From Akkermansia sp. (GTDB taxonomy: Bacteria > Verrucomicrobiota > Verrucomicrobiia > Verrucomicrobiales > Akkermansiaceae): DNA of 29,344 nucleotides. Shown here piece by piece: positions 6,888 to 14,509 of the stretch (positions are counted from its first letter, which is position 1; every line of letters begins with the position of its first letter). The DNA is taken from NCBI GenBank assembly GCA_020047775.1, contig JAIFNK010000015.1, positions 1 through 29,344 on the forward strand, given 5' to 3'. The notes beneath the pieces are model-generated. The model ran no database searches. It had not been told where the DNA came from and saw only the letters and a list, made by a program, of their open reading frames with translations. A program made the translations under genes and the position numbers.

Positions 6888-8699
6888 TTAAAAAATCTCC
6901 CGGATCTCCACCAACAGGCGGTTCACCCGCTCACGATCCGGCTGATCCTGCAAGTTTGACTCCTCGAATGTCACCATGACACTCGTGAGTTGCTCCTCCG
7001 CGCGGCTGACGAGGTCTTCGTAGTCGAACTCCCCCGACCTAACACGGAGCAGGAACTCGCGATTCGGCCGGCGGATGCGGAGCACTCCCTCCCGGGCGAT
7101 CTCACCCGCCATGTCGAGCAGGCGGATGGTGTGCAGCAGGTTTTTGGAATCATAGCCGCGCCCGTGCTGGGCGTTGGTGGCATAGCGTTCCTCGTTCCGC
7201 TGGCCGACCCATTCCCAATACTCGCGGTGCGCCTTGCAATGGGCGCGGAAGGCGTCGTGGTTGAACTGCATCCAGCCGATAGGTTCCGCTTCCTTCGGCA
7301 CGCTGGTGAAGATGAGCGCGTCCGGATCTTTGGGTGAGACCAGGCCCCGGCAAGCGGCGTCCGGATTATGATAGATCGCGAACATCCCGGCGGCGTGCTG
7401 GACGGACGTGAGCCCGCATTTCCGCGGATCGAAATTTCCAGCTGAAAGCCATTCCAGCACCGGCACGCTGCCCTGGCCATGCGGCACATGGCAGAAATCC
7501 AGCAATGCCAGGCGCTTCTCCGGTTGCGGATTGACGATCTTCTTGTTCAACCCGCGCGCCTTGCGGATCTGGCCCATCGCGTATTCGCCGAAGGTTTTCG
7601 CACACAGCTTGGAAAGGAAAATCCCAGGATCCAACAAATCAAACAATGGATGCCGATAGCGGATGCAGTCCTCCGGCATTGCCAGAAGTTCCAAGGCGTT
7701 CGGGTTGTTCTTGAGAAGCAGTGAAATGAAATGACCGATCTCATAATAGACCTGGTCGTTGCGCTCGTCGGCCACCTGTTCGATGGCGTCCAAGCCGCCG
7801 ATGAACGAACGCGGCGCGACGAAAACCCCTCTCCGATCCTCATCCGAGCCGTCGATGGCCGTGCCATAGGCGTGGCTGCCGGCAATGGTATCCAACAGTA
7901 ACAAATCCGGCTGACGGATGCGCTCCAGGGTGAAATCAGCGGGCTGGAGAAGTTTGACCGGGCGGCAAATCTCGCTCCGCAACAGGCGGTCAAGTGAGGA
8001 AAAGTCACCACTGCCTTGGGGGAGGGGCGGCGTGCTGTCCAGAAACCCGTGCAGGAAGGCATCCAACCCCGGGAGGCGTTCCATCCGCTCGCTCTCCGCC
8101 GTCCGGGCCTTGTGCTCTAGCAACTTTGGAATCAGCGACCCGATGGAATGAGGCGCGGTGGCGAAAAGATCGGCAAACGGCACCGGCGGGATGGAATGGG
8201 TTTCGGCAATCCATTTTGCGGCAAGCACGGCCCGCAGCGCATAGAGATAATCTTTCGCCCGAACCGTGTCGCCGCAGAGCTTTCCGAGCACCATCTGTTT
8301 CGCGAGTCCGCGATAGTGATCCGAAGACGCGCGGGGAGAGAAAACCTCACGGGCCATCGACTGCCAGCGTTCGCGGAAACCGTCCTCGTTTCGATAGATG
8401 ATCGGCGAGTGCAGCCACTCGACGAGCGCGCCGTTGGACTTCACTAACAATCCCGCCGCCTTGCGGATGTCCCAGCCACCGGCATCCAACTCACCTTCCA
8501 AGGGCAAGTCGATGGATTCGAGACCTTCCTGCACCGAGACGTAGGATCCCGCCGGCCGGATGAAGAGGAAACGGATATCATAATCGCTGTCCGGCGAGGC
8601 GAACCCCCACGCCCGACTTCCGGACTCGACCGCATAAATGATCCGGACGCCGTGGGTGGCTTCGATGCGGGTGAGAAGGGTATTGATTTTGGTGAACAC
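6888..8699 (-). CDS. tandem two-domain RlaP/YcgL-type nucleotidyltransferase
   Basis: A 603-residue cytoplasmic protein with two DNA-polymerase-beta-fold nucleotidyltransferase domains of the RlaP/YcgL type. Domain 1 has the helix-turn G27-S28 (ESGSRAWGFAS) followed by the catalytic acid pair Asp39/Asp41 (DSDYDIRF). Domain 2 repeats the pattern at G274-S275 (AGSHAYGTA) with Asp286/Asp288 (DEDRRGVF). The usual family members carry one such domain in about 250-350 residues, so this is a natural fusion. The C-terminal part carries NPNALELL (about 337-344) and a helical tail (YDSKNLLHTIRLLDMA ... RRPNREFLLRVRSGE) seen in domain-2-type relatives. RlaP proteins have been linked by comparative genomics to RNA repair, but no RNA ligase or kinase is encoded here, so the substrate is unknown. 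The start codon is GTG (8699-8697) and no Shine-Dalgarno is apparent. Confidence 0.82.
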   Translation of the reverse strand: MFTKINTLLTRIEATHGVRIIYAVESGSRAWGFASPDSDYDIRFLFIRPAGSYVSVQEGLESIDLPLEGELDAGGWDIRKAAGLLVKSNGALVEWLHSPIIYRNEDGFRERWQSMAREVFSPRASSDHYRGLAKQMVLGKLCGDTVRAKDYLYALRAVLAAKWIAETHSIPPVPFADLFATAPHSIGSLIPKLLEHKARTAESERMERLPGLDAFLHGFLDSTPPLPQGSGDFSSLDRLLRSEICRPVKLLQPADFTLERIRQPDLLLLDTIAGSHAYGTAIDGSDEDRRGVFVAPRSFIGGLDAIEQVADERNDQVYYEIGHFISLLLKNNPNALELLAMPEDCIRYRHPLFDLLDPGIFLSKLCAKTFGEYAMGQIRKARGLNKKIVNPQPEKRLALLDFCHVPHGQGSVPVLEWLSAGNFDPRKCGLTSVQHAAGMFAIYHNPDAACRGLVSPKDPDALIFTSVPKEAEPIGWMQFNHDAFRAHCKAHREYWEWVGQRNEERYATNAQHGRGYDSKNLLHTIRLLDMAGEIAREGVLRIRRPNREFLLRVRSGEFDYEDLVSRAEEQLTSVMVTFEESNLQDQPDRERVNRLLVEIREIF

Positions 8700-8959
8700 G
8701 ATTTTTGTTAGTGGAATCAGTTGGGACGCCTTGAATCTCCCAGGCTGGACTCATGCGGCCAGGATCGCATGAACGGGCTTTGGGCGGAAGGGGATTCGGG
8801 GGAAATGCACAACATTCCATAAGATCCGGGGAGACGGTGCCGGGACCAGCGCCCAAGTTGCCGCCGGTTGAATGCCTGAAGTAGTTTCAATCGCGTGCAT
8901 GGCCGCCCGGGTCCACACGTCCGGCTCCGGCCATTTGCTTCTCACCGTCACTCTACCCG

Positions 8960-10216
8960 ATGATCAATCTCGAATCGTTGAAGGAAATTTTTCAAGGAAT
9001 CACTTCGCTGCTCGAAGTTTCACCACAATTGGCCCTGGCCCGGTTGGGACTCATCATCCTGGGGTTCGTTCTCATCTTCCTCGGGCGCAAGGGAGTGCTG
9101 GAGGCCCTGATCATGATCCCGATGGGGCTCGGCATGGCGACGGTCAACGCGGCGGTGATGTTCTTCGATCCGCTGAAACTGCACGGCGGCGTGGGCACCC
9201 TGTTCGTCGAGCCTCAAGCCGGCGCGACGCCGGATGCGATCCAAAACGCCGCGGACCTGATGATGATCCTGCAAATCGACTGGCTGCAGCCGATCTACAC
9301 CTTCACCTTCAGCAACGGCCTCATCGCCTGCTTCGTGTTCATGGGCATCGGCTCGATGCTCGACATCGGCTTCATCCTGGCGCGGCCGTTCACCAGCATG
9401 ATCCTCGCGTTGTTCGCCGAGCTCGGGTCGTTCCTAACCATTCCGATCGCGACTTGGTTCGGCTTCACCATCAAGGAGGCCGCCGCCATCGCCATCGTCG
9501 GCGGGGCGGACGGGCCAATGGTGCTTTTCACCTCGCTGAAACTCGCGCCCCACCTGTTCGTGCCGATCGCCGTGGTGGCCTATCTCTATCTGGGGCTGAC
9601 CTACGGCGGCTATCCCTACCTGATCAAACTGATGGTGCCCAAGCGGCTGCGGAGCATCCCGATGGAGGCACCGAAGAACCAGAAGACCTTCACGTCGTTC
9701 GAAAAAATGGTGGTGGCCACGGTGATGTGCGTGCTGCTCTCGTTCCTCCTGCCGGTGGCGGCACCCCTGATTTTCTCGTTGTTTTTCGGAATCGTCGTGC
9801 GCGAATCGGGCATCAAGGCGTTCCAGGATTTCATCGGTGGCCCGCTGCTCTACGGATCGACGATGTTTCTCGGAATGATGCTCGGAATCCTTTGTGATGC
9901 GAATACCATCATGGACCCGAAGATCCTGCCGCTGCTTCTGCTAGGTTGTCTCGCGCTGCTTTTTTCCGGCATCGGCGGACTGCTCGGCGGTTACTTCATG
10001 TATTTCGTCTCGGGCGGGAAAGTGAACCCTGTCGTCGGCATTGCCGGTGTCAGTTGCGTGCCCACTACCGCCAAGGTCGCCCAAAAGGTTGTTTCCAAGG
10101 ACAATCCACACGCCGTGATCATGCCTGCGGCCCTGGGAGCCAACATCAGCGGTGTCATCACCACCGCGATCATCGCCGGCATCTTCTGCAGCCTGCTCGC
10201 CAAATACGTCGGCTAA
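8960..10216 (+). CDS. oadB: Na+-translocating decarboxylase beta subunit (OadB/MmdB/GcdB family)
   Basis: A 418-residue polytopic membrane protein, the Na+ channel and decarboxylation subunit of biotin-dependent sodium pumps. It removes CO2 from carboxybiotin and couples this to Na+ export. The signature GGADGPMVLFTS (181-192) is intact, with Asp184 matching the essential Asp203 of Klebsiella OadB. The second conserved region VVGIAGVSCVPTTAKVAQ and the final GANISGVITTAIIAGI are also present. Length and hydropathy fit the family. The beta subunit alone does not tell which substrate (oxaloacetate, methylmalonyl-CoA, glutaconyl-CoA or malonate) is used. The downstream alpha subunits are of the TIM-barrel, oxo-acid type, which favours oxaloacetate. 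It is the first gene of a plus-strand cluster; the small subunit gene starts 25 bases after its stop. Confidence 0.93.
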   Translation: MINLESLKEIFQGITSLLEVSPQLALARLGLIILGFVLIFLGRKGVLEALIMIPMGLGMATVNAAVMFFDPLKLHGGVGTLFVEPQAGATPDAIQNAADLMMILQIDWLQPIYTFTFSNGLIACFVFMGIGSMLDIGFILARPFTSMILALFAELGSFLTIPIATWFGFTIKEAAAIAIVGGADGPMVLFTSLKLAPHLFVPIAVVAYLYLGLTYGGYPYLIKLMVPKRLRSIPMEAPKNQKTFTSFEKMVVATVMCVLLSFLLPVAAPLIFSLFFGIVVRESGIKAFQDFIGGPLLYGSTMFLGMMLGILCDANTIMDPKILPLLLLGCLALLFSGIGGLLGGYFMYFVSGGKVNPVVGIAGVSCVPTTAKVAQKVVSKDNPHAVIMPAALGANISGVITTAIIAGIFCSLLAKYVG

Positions 10217-10241
10217 CAGCCAATCCTGATACTCCGCCATT

Positions 10242-10460
10242 ATGGAAGCCATCAAATTCATGCTCGCCGCCTACGGCCTCACCATCGTCTTCGCGATGAT
10301 CATCGCCTGCTTCATCCCGGCACTCGCATGGGCGATCAAGAAGATGAATCTCGATCCCGCGGAGGACCCCGTCAACCTCGCCATCCCGTCGTCGGATTCG
10401 ATGAAAGAGGAACAAGCCATCGCGGTGGCCATCGCCGTCGCCCACCTGCAGCGCAAATGA
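10242..10460 (+). CDS. small membrane subunit, OadG/MmdD-like
   Basis: A 72-residue protein with one N-terminal membrane helix (about residues 6-33), a short polar linker rich in Asp, Pro and Ser, and a C-terminal helix EEQAIAVAIAVAHLQRK (56-72). This is the architecture of the gamma/delta subunits of Na+-pumping decarboxylases: one helix anchors the peripheral carboxyltransferase to the beta subunit, and the Glu/Ala/Val-rich C-terminal segment (EE-x-x-A-x-I-A-x-A-V-A) contacts the alpha subunit. It lacks the His-rich C-terminus that binds Zn2+ in Klebsiella OadG. Its position between the beta gene and the biotinylated alpha gene supports the assignment, because sequence identity in this family is always low. 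ATG start at 10242. Confidence 0.75.
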   Translation: MEAIKFMLAAYGLTIVFAMIIACFIPALAWAIKKMNLDPAEDPVNLAIPSSDSMKEEQAIAVAIAVAHLQRK

Positions 10461-10503
10461 TCCGATTCCCGAACCTTACCGAGCCAAACCTTCCCACCTT
10501 CCG

Positions 10504-12411
10504 ATGAAAAAAATCGACTTCATGCTCACCGCCTTCCGCGATGGCTTCCAATCCGTTTTCGGAGCCCGCGTCTTTTCCGCGGACTATCTGCCCTGTGTCG
10601 AGTTCGCCGCCAGGGAATGCGGCATCACCCACTTCGAGGCCGGTGGCGGGGCGATGTTCCAATCGCCGTTCTTCTACTTGAATGAAAACGCCTTCGACGT
10701 GATGGACGCGTTCCGCAAGGCGACCGGTCCCGATGCACAGCTGCAGTCGCTTTCCCGCGGCATCACTTGCGTCGCCCTCAAGGCCCAACCGCAGGCCATC
10801 CTCAAGCTGCATGCCGAGTTGTTCAAAAAGCACGGCATAACGACCATCCGGAACTGCGACGCACTCAACGACGCGGAGAATCTAACCGCGTCGGGTCACG
10901 GCATCGTCGATGCCGGGTTGAAACACGAGGTTTCCATCACCATGATGGAGCTTCCACCCGCCTGCCGCGGCTCGCACACCGTCGAGTTCTACGAGAAAAC
11001 CCTGCGGGACATCCTTGATTCCAAACTCCCGTTCGACTCGATTTGTTTCAAGGATTCCTCGGGAACCTCGTGTCCGCGCAAAGTCCACGAAACGATCCGG
11101 ATGGCGCGCCGCCTGCTCGGGGAGAAAATGAAAATCGCCTTCCACTCGCATAATACGGCAGGCACTTGCGTGCTTTCCTACATGGCCGCGATCGAGGCCA
11201 GCGTGGATCAGATCGACCTGTCGCTCGCCCCGGTCTCCGGCGGCGCCAGCCAACCGGACGTGCTCACCATGTGGCACGCCCTCAAAGGCACGGAATACGC
11301 GCTCGACGTGGACGTCCCGAAAATCGTCGAACTCGAGAACATGTTCAAGGAGGCGATGAAGAGCTACTTCCTCCCGCCCGAGTCGATGCGGGTGGATCCG
11401 CTCATTCCGTTCTCCCCGATGCCCGGCGGCGCCCTAACGGCAAACACCCAGATGCTCCGCGACAACGACCTGATGGGCCGCTACCCCGAACTCATCCACG
11501 CCATGGGGGAAGTCGTGAACAAGGGCGGGCTCGGCTCTTCCGTCACACCCGTCAGCCAGTTTTATTTCCAACAGGCGTTCAACAACGTCATGTTCGGACC
11601 CTGGACCCGGATCGCCAAAGGTTACGGAAAAATGGTGCTCGGTTACTACGGCAAGACTCCGGTTCCGCCCGATGCCACGGTGTTCAAGATCGCCATGGAG
11701 CAGCTCGACCTCCCGCCCGCCGCCGAGCATCTCAAGGCGCTCGAGGAGGATCCGAAGCGCGGCGTGGCGGCGGCGAAGGCCATGCTCAAGAACGAACACC
11801 TGCCGATCACCGACGAGAACATCTTCATCGTCGCGACCTGTGAGGAGAAGGGCGTGTTGTTCCTCAAGGGGCAGGGCCCGATCGGAGTCCGCAAGCGCAA
11901 CGCCGCGCCGGCCCAGCCCGTTCCCCAGGCGGCGTTCAGCAGCGCCCCGTCGATTTGCACGGTCGGACTGAACGGTAACATCTATCGGGTTGTGCTCGAC
12001 GGCACCAACGCGCTGGTGAACGGCACCATGTATGACGTGGAGGTCAGCGAACCCGGTGTCGAGGCCCAGCCCGCGCCGATGGTCCCGGCGGCTCCGGTGG
12101 CCGCCGCTACGGCGGTTCGCGCGGCGCAAGCGGCTCCGGTGGTCCGGGCGGCCGCGGCACCCAAGGCCGAGCCAAAACCGGCGGCGGGCAAAGCGGCCGG
12201 CCAACCGGTCATCACCCAGCTTCCCGGCCTCGTCCTGCGGATCGAAAAATCGGTCGGCCAGACGGTGAAAACCGGAGATACGATCCTCATCGTCGAGTCC
12301 ATGAAGATGGACAATGCCATCGTCTCCGCGGTGAGTGGCACCGTCATCGCGATCCACGTCAAACAGGGCGACCAGGTGCAGGCGGGTCAGGAGCTGGCTA
12401 TCATCGGGTAG
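10504..12411 (+). CDS. biotinylated carboxyltransferase subunit, divergent OadA-like
   Basis: A 635-residue protein with an N-terminal HMGL-type TIM-barrel carboxyltransferase (about 1-300), a conserved PYC/OADA helical domain (about 310-465), an Ala/Pro linker (about 525-560), and a C-terminal biotinyl domain with E-S-M-K-M-D, where Lys601 is the biotinylation site. The metal-site residues of the barrel survive: Asp13 in FRDGFQS, Lys183 (the lysine that is carboxylated in relatives), and His214/His216. The surrounding motifs are unusual, however: KDSSG replaces KDMAG/KDMSG, HSHNTAG replaces HTHDTSG, and GGASQPD replaces the usual N/G-T-S-Q-P. The canonical RGQN loop is also missing. It should transfer a carboxyl group to its own biotin, which swings to the beta subunit. 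The substrate may differ from oxaloacetate. Biotin ligase follows after 6 bases. Confidence 0.85.
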   Translation: MKKIDFMLTAFRDGFQSVFGARVFSADYLPCVEFAARECGITHFEAGGGAMFQSPFFYLNENAFDVMDAFRKATGPDAQLQSLSRGITCVALKAQPQAILKLHAELFKKHGITTIRNCDALNDAENLTASGHGIVDAGLKHEVSITMMELPPACRGSHTVEFYEKTLRDILDSKLPFDSICFKDSSGTSCPRKVHETIRMARRLLGEKMKIAFHSHNTAGTCVLSYMAAIEASVDQIDLSLAPVSGGASQPDVLTMWHALKGTEYALDVDVPKIVELENMFKEAMKSYFLPPESMRVDPLIPFSPMPGGALTANTQMLRDNDLMGRYPELIHAMGEVVNKGGLGSSVTPVSQFYFQQAFNNVMFGPWTRIAKGYGKMVLGYYGKTPVPPDATVFKIAMEQLDLPPAAEHLKALEEDPKRGVAAAKAMLKNEHLPITDENIFIVATCEEKGVLFLKGQGPIGVRKRNAAPAQPVPQAAFSSAPSICTVGLNGNIYRVVLDGTNALVNGTMYDVEVSEPGVEAQPAPMVPAAPVAAATAVRAAQAAPVVRAAAAPKAEPKPAAGKAAGQPVITQLPGLVLRIEKSVGQTVKTGDTILIVESMKMDNAIVSAVSGTVIAIHVKQGDQVQAGQELAIIG

Positions 12412-12417
12412 AAAGTC

Positions 12418-13164
12418 ATGAAGCGCTACCGGCTCAAAGAGTTCGCCGAGTTGGAGTCCACCAATCTCCACGCCCTCGCGAACCTCCACGATCTGGCCGA
12501 CGGCGATGTGATCCAGGCGCTCGTCCAAACCGCAGGCCACGGCCGCTTGAACCGCCGCTGGATTTCCCATGTTCCGGGAAACCTCTGCGTCTCGCTCGTG
12601 CTCAAACCCGCGCACCGCGCACCTGCGGATCTGCCGCTTGCCAGCCTCTCACAGCTTCTTGCCTTGAGCGTCTGCCGCGCCCTCGATGCCCATGGCACCC
12701 CGGCGACCCTCAAGTGGCCCAATGACGTGCTCGTCAGCGGTAACAAGATCGCCGGCCTGCTCGCGGAAACCGTGACCCGAAATGGTTTCGTGGGATTGGT
12801 CCTCGGCCTCGGCGTGAACCTGAACCTCGACCCGGAACTGATCGCCTCCATCGACCAGCCCGCCACCTCGCTTGCTGCATGCATTGGAAATCCGGTGGAT
12901 GTCACCCGTTTCCGGGATGCCGTGCTGGCGGATTTTTTCACCCGTTACGATGAATTTCTATCAAGCGGATTCCCGATGATCCGCAGTGAGTATCTCGTCC
13001 GCTGTTCGTTCATTGGCAGCGACATCGGAGTCCGCCGCGGCGAGGAGACGCTCCGCGGCCGGGCCCACGGAATCACTGCCGATGGAGCTCTGGAAGTCCT
13101 CACCCCGGACGGCGATGTCCGCACGCTCGAGCTCGGAGAAATGTTTCTGGCGGATCATCTCTGA
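12418..13164 (+). CDS. birA: biotin--protein ligase, monofunctional
   Basis: A 248-residue cytoplasmic enzyme that makes biotinyl-5'-AMP from biotin and ATP and attaches biotin to the lysine of carrier domains, here most obviously the carrier encoded just upstream. Motifs in order are ESTN (13-16), QTAGHGRLNRRW (37-48) and LKWPNDVLVSGNKIAGLLAE (98-117), where Lys110 is the family's catalytic lysine, then the GLGVNLN turn, and a C-terminal SH3-like domain (about 200-248). The usual GRGRRGR loop reads GHGRLNR. The arginine equivalent to E. coli Arg118 is retained, but two neighbouring residues differ. There is no N-terminal winged helix, so it is not a biotin-operon repressor like E. coli BirA. 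Tight spacing to both neighbours (6 bases on each side) indicates an operon. Confidence 0.93.
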   Translation: MKRYRLKEFAELESTNLHALANLHDLADGDVIQALVQTAGHGRLNRRWISHVPGNLCVSLVLKPAHRAPADLPLASLSQLLALSVCRALDAHGTPATLKWPNDVLVSGNKIAGLLAETVTRNGFVGLVLGLGVNLNLDPELIASIDQPATSLAACIGNPVDVTRFRDAVLADFFTRYDEFLSSGFPMIRSEYLVRCSFIGSDIGVRRGEETLRGRAHGITADGALEVLTPDGDVRTLELGEMFLADHL

Positions 13165-13170
13165 CGTGAA

Positions 13171-14343
13171 ATGATGGAAAGGCCTACCAGGACTGATCTG
13201 CCGCAGCCTCGTCCGGATGAGGAGGTTTTACGCGACCGCGCATCGGCCGCGACGATCCCGGACTGGGTGCCTGCGGGATCGGAGCAGGATCCGCGATTTA
13301 CTTGTCGCGTCATGCCAGGTGCTTTGAAAGGATACGCCCCTGTGAACCACCAACCCGTCAAACGCCGCAGGCTCACGCTGGATGATTACGAGCAGGGAGT
13401 GCTGGCTTCGGATGTGGGCATCCTTTCGAGGGCGATCACATTGGTCGAGAGCAACCTGCCCGCGCACGAGGCGCTCGCGCAGGAACTGCTGACCCGCATT
13501 CTCCCCAAAACCGGAAACTCGGTCCGCGTGGGCATCACCGGCGTGCCCGGGGCGGGAAAGAGCACGCTCATCGAATCGCTCGGCTGCCAGCTATGCGCAA
13601 AAGGACACCGCGTCGCCGTGCTGGCCGTGGATCCTAGCAGCAGCGTCACCGGCGGCAGCATCCTCGGCGACAAGACCCGCATGCATAACCTCACCCGCGA
13701 GCCGAACGCCTACATCCGGCCCTCGCCTTCCGGCGGCTCGCTCGGCGGCGTCGGTCGCAAGAGCCGCGAGACGATGCTGCTGTGCGAGGCCGCGGGATAC
13801 GACGTGATTCTGGTGGAGACCGTCGGCGTCGGCCAGAGCGAGATCACCGTCCGCTCAATGGTGGATTTTTTCCTGCTAGTCATGATCGCCGGTGCCGGTG
13901 ACGAGCTGCAAGGCATGAAAAAAGGTGTAATCGAAATCGCCGATCTGCTTGCCGTGAACAAGGCGGATGGGGACAACGTCAACCGTGCGAAACTCGCCAG
14001 CACCGAATACAAGCGCGTCCTCCATTTCCTCCAGCCCGCCACTCCCGGTTGGCGGACCCGCTGCACGACCTGCTCCGCCTTGATTCCCGAAACCCTCGAC
14101 GCGCTTTGGGAAACCGTCGAGCAGTTCGCGGCCGCCACGCGTGAATCCGGCGTTTTCGCCTCCCGCCGCAAGCACCAGTCGATCGAGTGGATGCACGCCA
14201 TGATCGCGGAAGAACTCCGCCACCGGTTCTTCCGCAACCCGCGGGTGATGCGGCTTCTACCCGAAATCGAATGGCAGGTCGCCGACCAGACCCTGCCCGT
14301 CGCCACCGCCGTCCGCCGGATGATGGACGGGTTCGAAGGATGA
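13171..14343 (+). CDS. meaB: methylmalonyl-CoA mutase-associated GTPase MeaB
   Basis: A 390-residue G3E-family P-loop GTPase that chaperones cobalamin loading and protects methylmalonyl-CoA mutase. The Walker A motif GVPGAGKST lies at 124-132. It is followed by AVDPSSSVTGGSILGDKTRM, the switch region ETVGVGQSE, and the guanine-specificity motif NKAD in LLAVNKADGDN. MeaB/MMAA proteins usually start close to the equivalent of LDDYEQGVLASD (70-81). Here about 65 extra residues precede it, rich in Pro and Arg. An alternative ATG at 13312 (residue 48) would remove most of them. I report the upstream ATG because it sits 7 bases after birA, in operon fashion. No mutase gene is in the window, so its client is encoded elsewhere. 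The presence of MeaB ties the decarboxylase cluster to propionyl/methylmalonyl-CoA metabolism. Confidence 0.92.
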   Translation: MMERPTRTDLPQPRPDEEVLRDRASAATIPDWVPAGSEQDPRFTCRVMPGALKGYAPVNHQPVKRRRLTLDDYEQGVLASDVGILSRAITLVESNLPAHEALAQELLTRILPKTGNSVRVGITGVPGAGKSTLIESLGCQLCAKGHRVAVLAVDPSSSVTGGSILGDKTRMHNLTREPNAYIRPSPSGGSLGGVGRKSRETMLLCEAAGYDVILVETVGVGQSEITVRSMVDFFLLVMIAGAGDELQGMKKGVIEIADLLAVNKADGDNVNRAKLASTEYKRVLHFLQPATPGWRTRCTTCSALIPETLDALWETVEQFAAATRESGVFASRRKHQSIEWMHAMIAEELRHRFFRNPRVMRLLPEIEWQVADQTLPVATAVRRMMDGFEG

Positions 14344-14422
14344 AACCGGCGGGCCGTCGGAAGCAGGACATTCGTGTCCGAGACGACCTGCGCGGATCTT
14401 GCTAATTGAACGGCATATTTTT

Positions 14423-14463
14423 TACCATGGAGACAAACCGGGTTGTGGCCCTCATAAGGCGGG
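14423..14463 (+). promoter_or_regulatory. candidate riboswitch-like structured leader
   Basis: Upstream of the CBS/transporter genes lies a compact segment with two adjacent small hairpins: ACAA (14433-14436) with TTGT (14443-14446), and GCC (14448-14450) with GGC (14458-14460). The loops are ACCGGG and CTCATAA. A third, terminator-like hairpin follows at once, giving the aptamer-plus-platform layout of a riboswitch. Ligand and class are not established. The genes it would control suggest Na+ (see findings). Confidence 0.4.
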
Positions 14464-14489
14464 CGGATCAGGATCGGTCCGCTTCTTTT
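14462..14489 (+). terminator. terminator-like hairpin (possible expression platform)
   Basis: A 7-bp stem, GCGGATC (14463-14469) with GGTCCGC (14476-14482, one G-T wobble), closes the hexaloop AGGATC and is followed by TTCTTTT. It lies 20 bases before the CBS gene start codon. It could end the decarboxylase-birA-meaB transcript, or act as the switchable terminator of the structured leader just upstream. Confidence 0.5.
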
Positions 14490-14509
14490 ACGATCAACCA
14501 CCATTCCCG

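Noticed and set aside
6863..6903. Inverted repeat CCGGGAGA ... TCTCCCGG between the convergent genes as a terminator
   Set aside because: The 25-base loop is long and contains the stop codon of the nucleotidyltransferase gene. Neither strand has a T-tract after the stem, so I do not call it.
11434..12615. 393-codon minus-strand open frame
   Set aside because: Antisense to the biotinylated carboxyltransferase and birA; rich in Arg, His and Asp with no family character.
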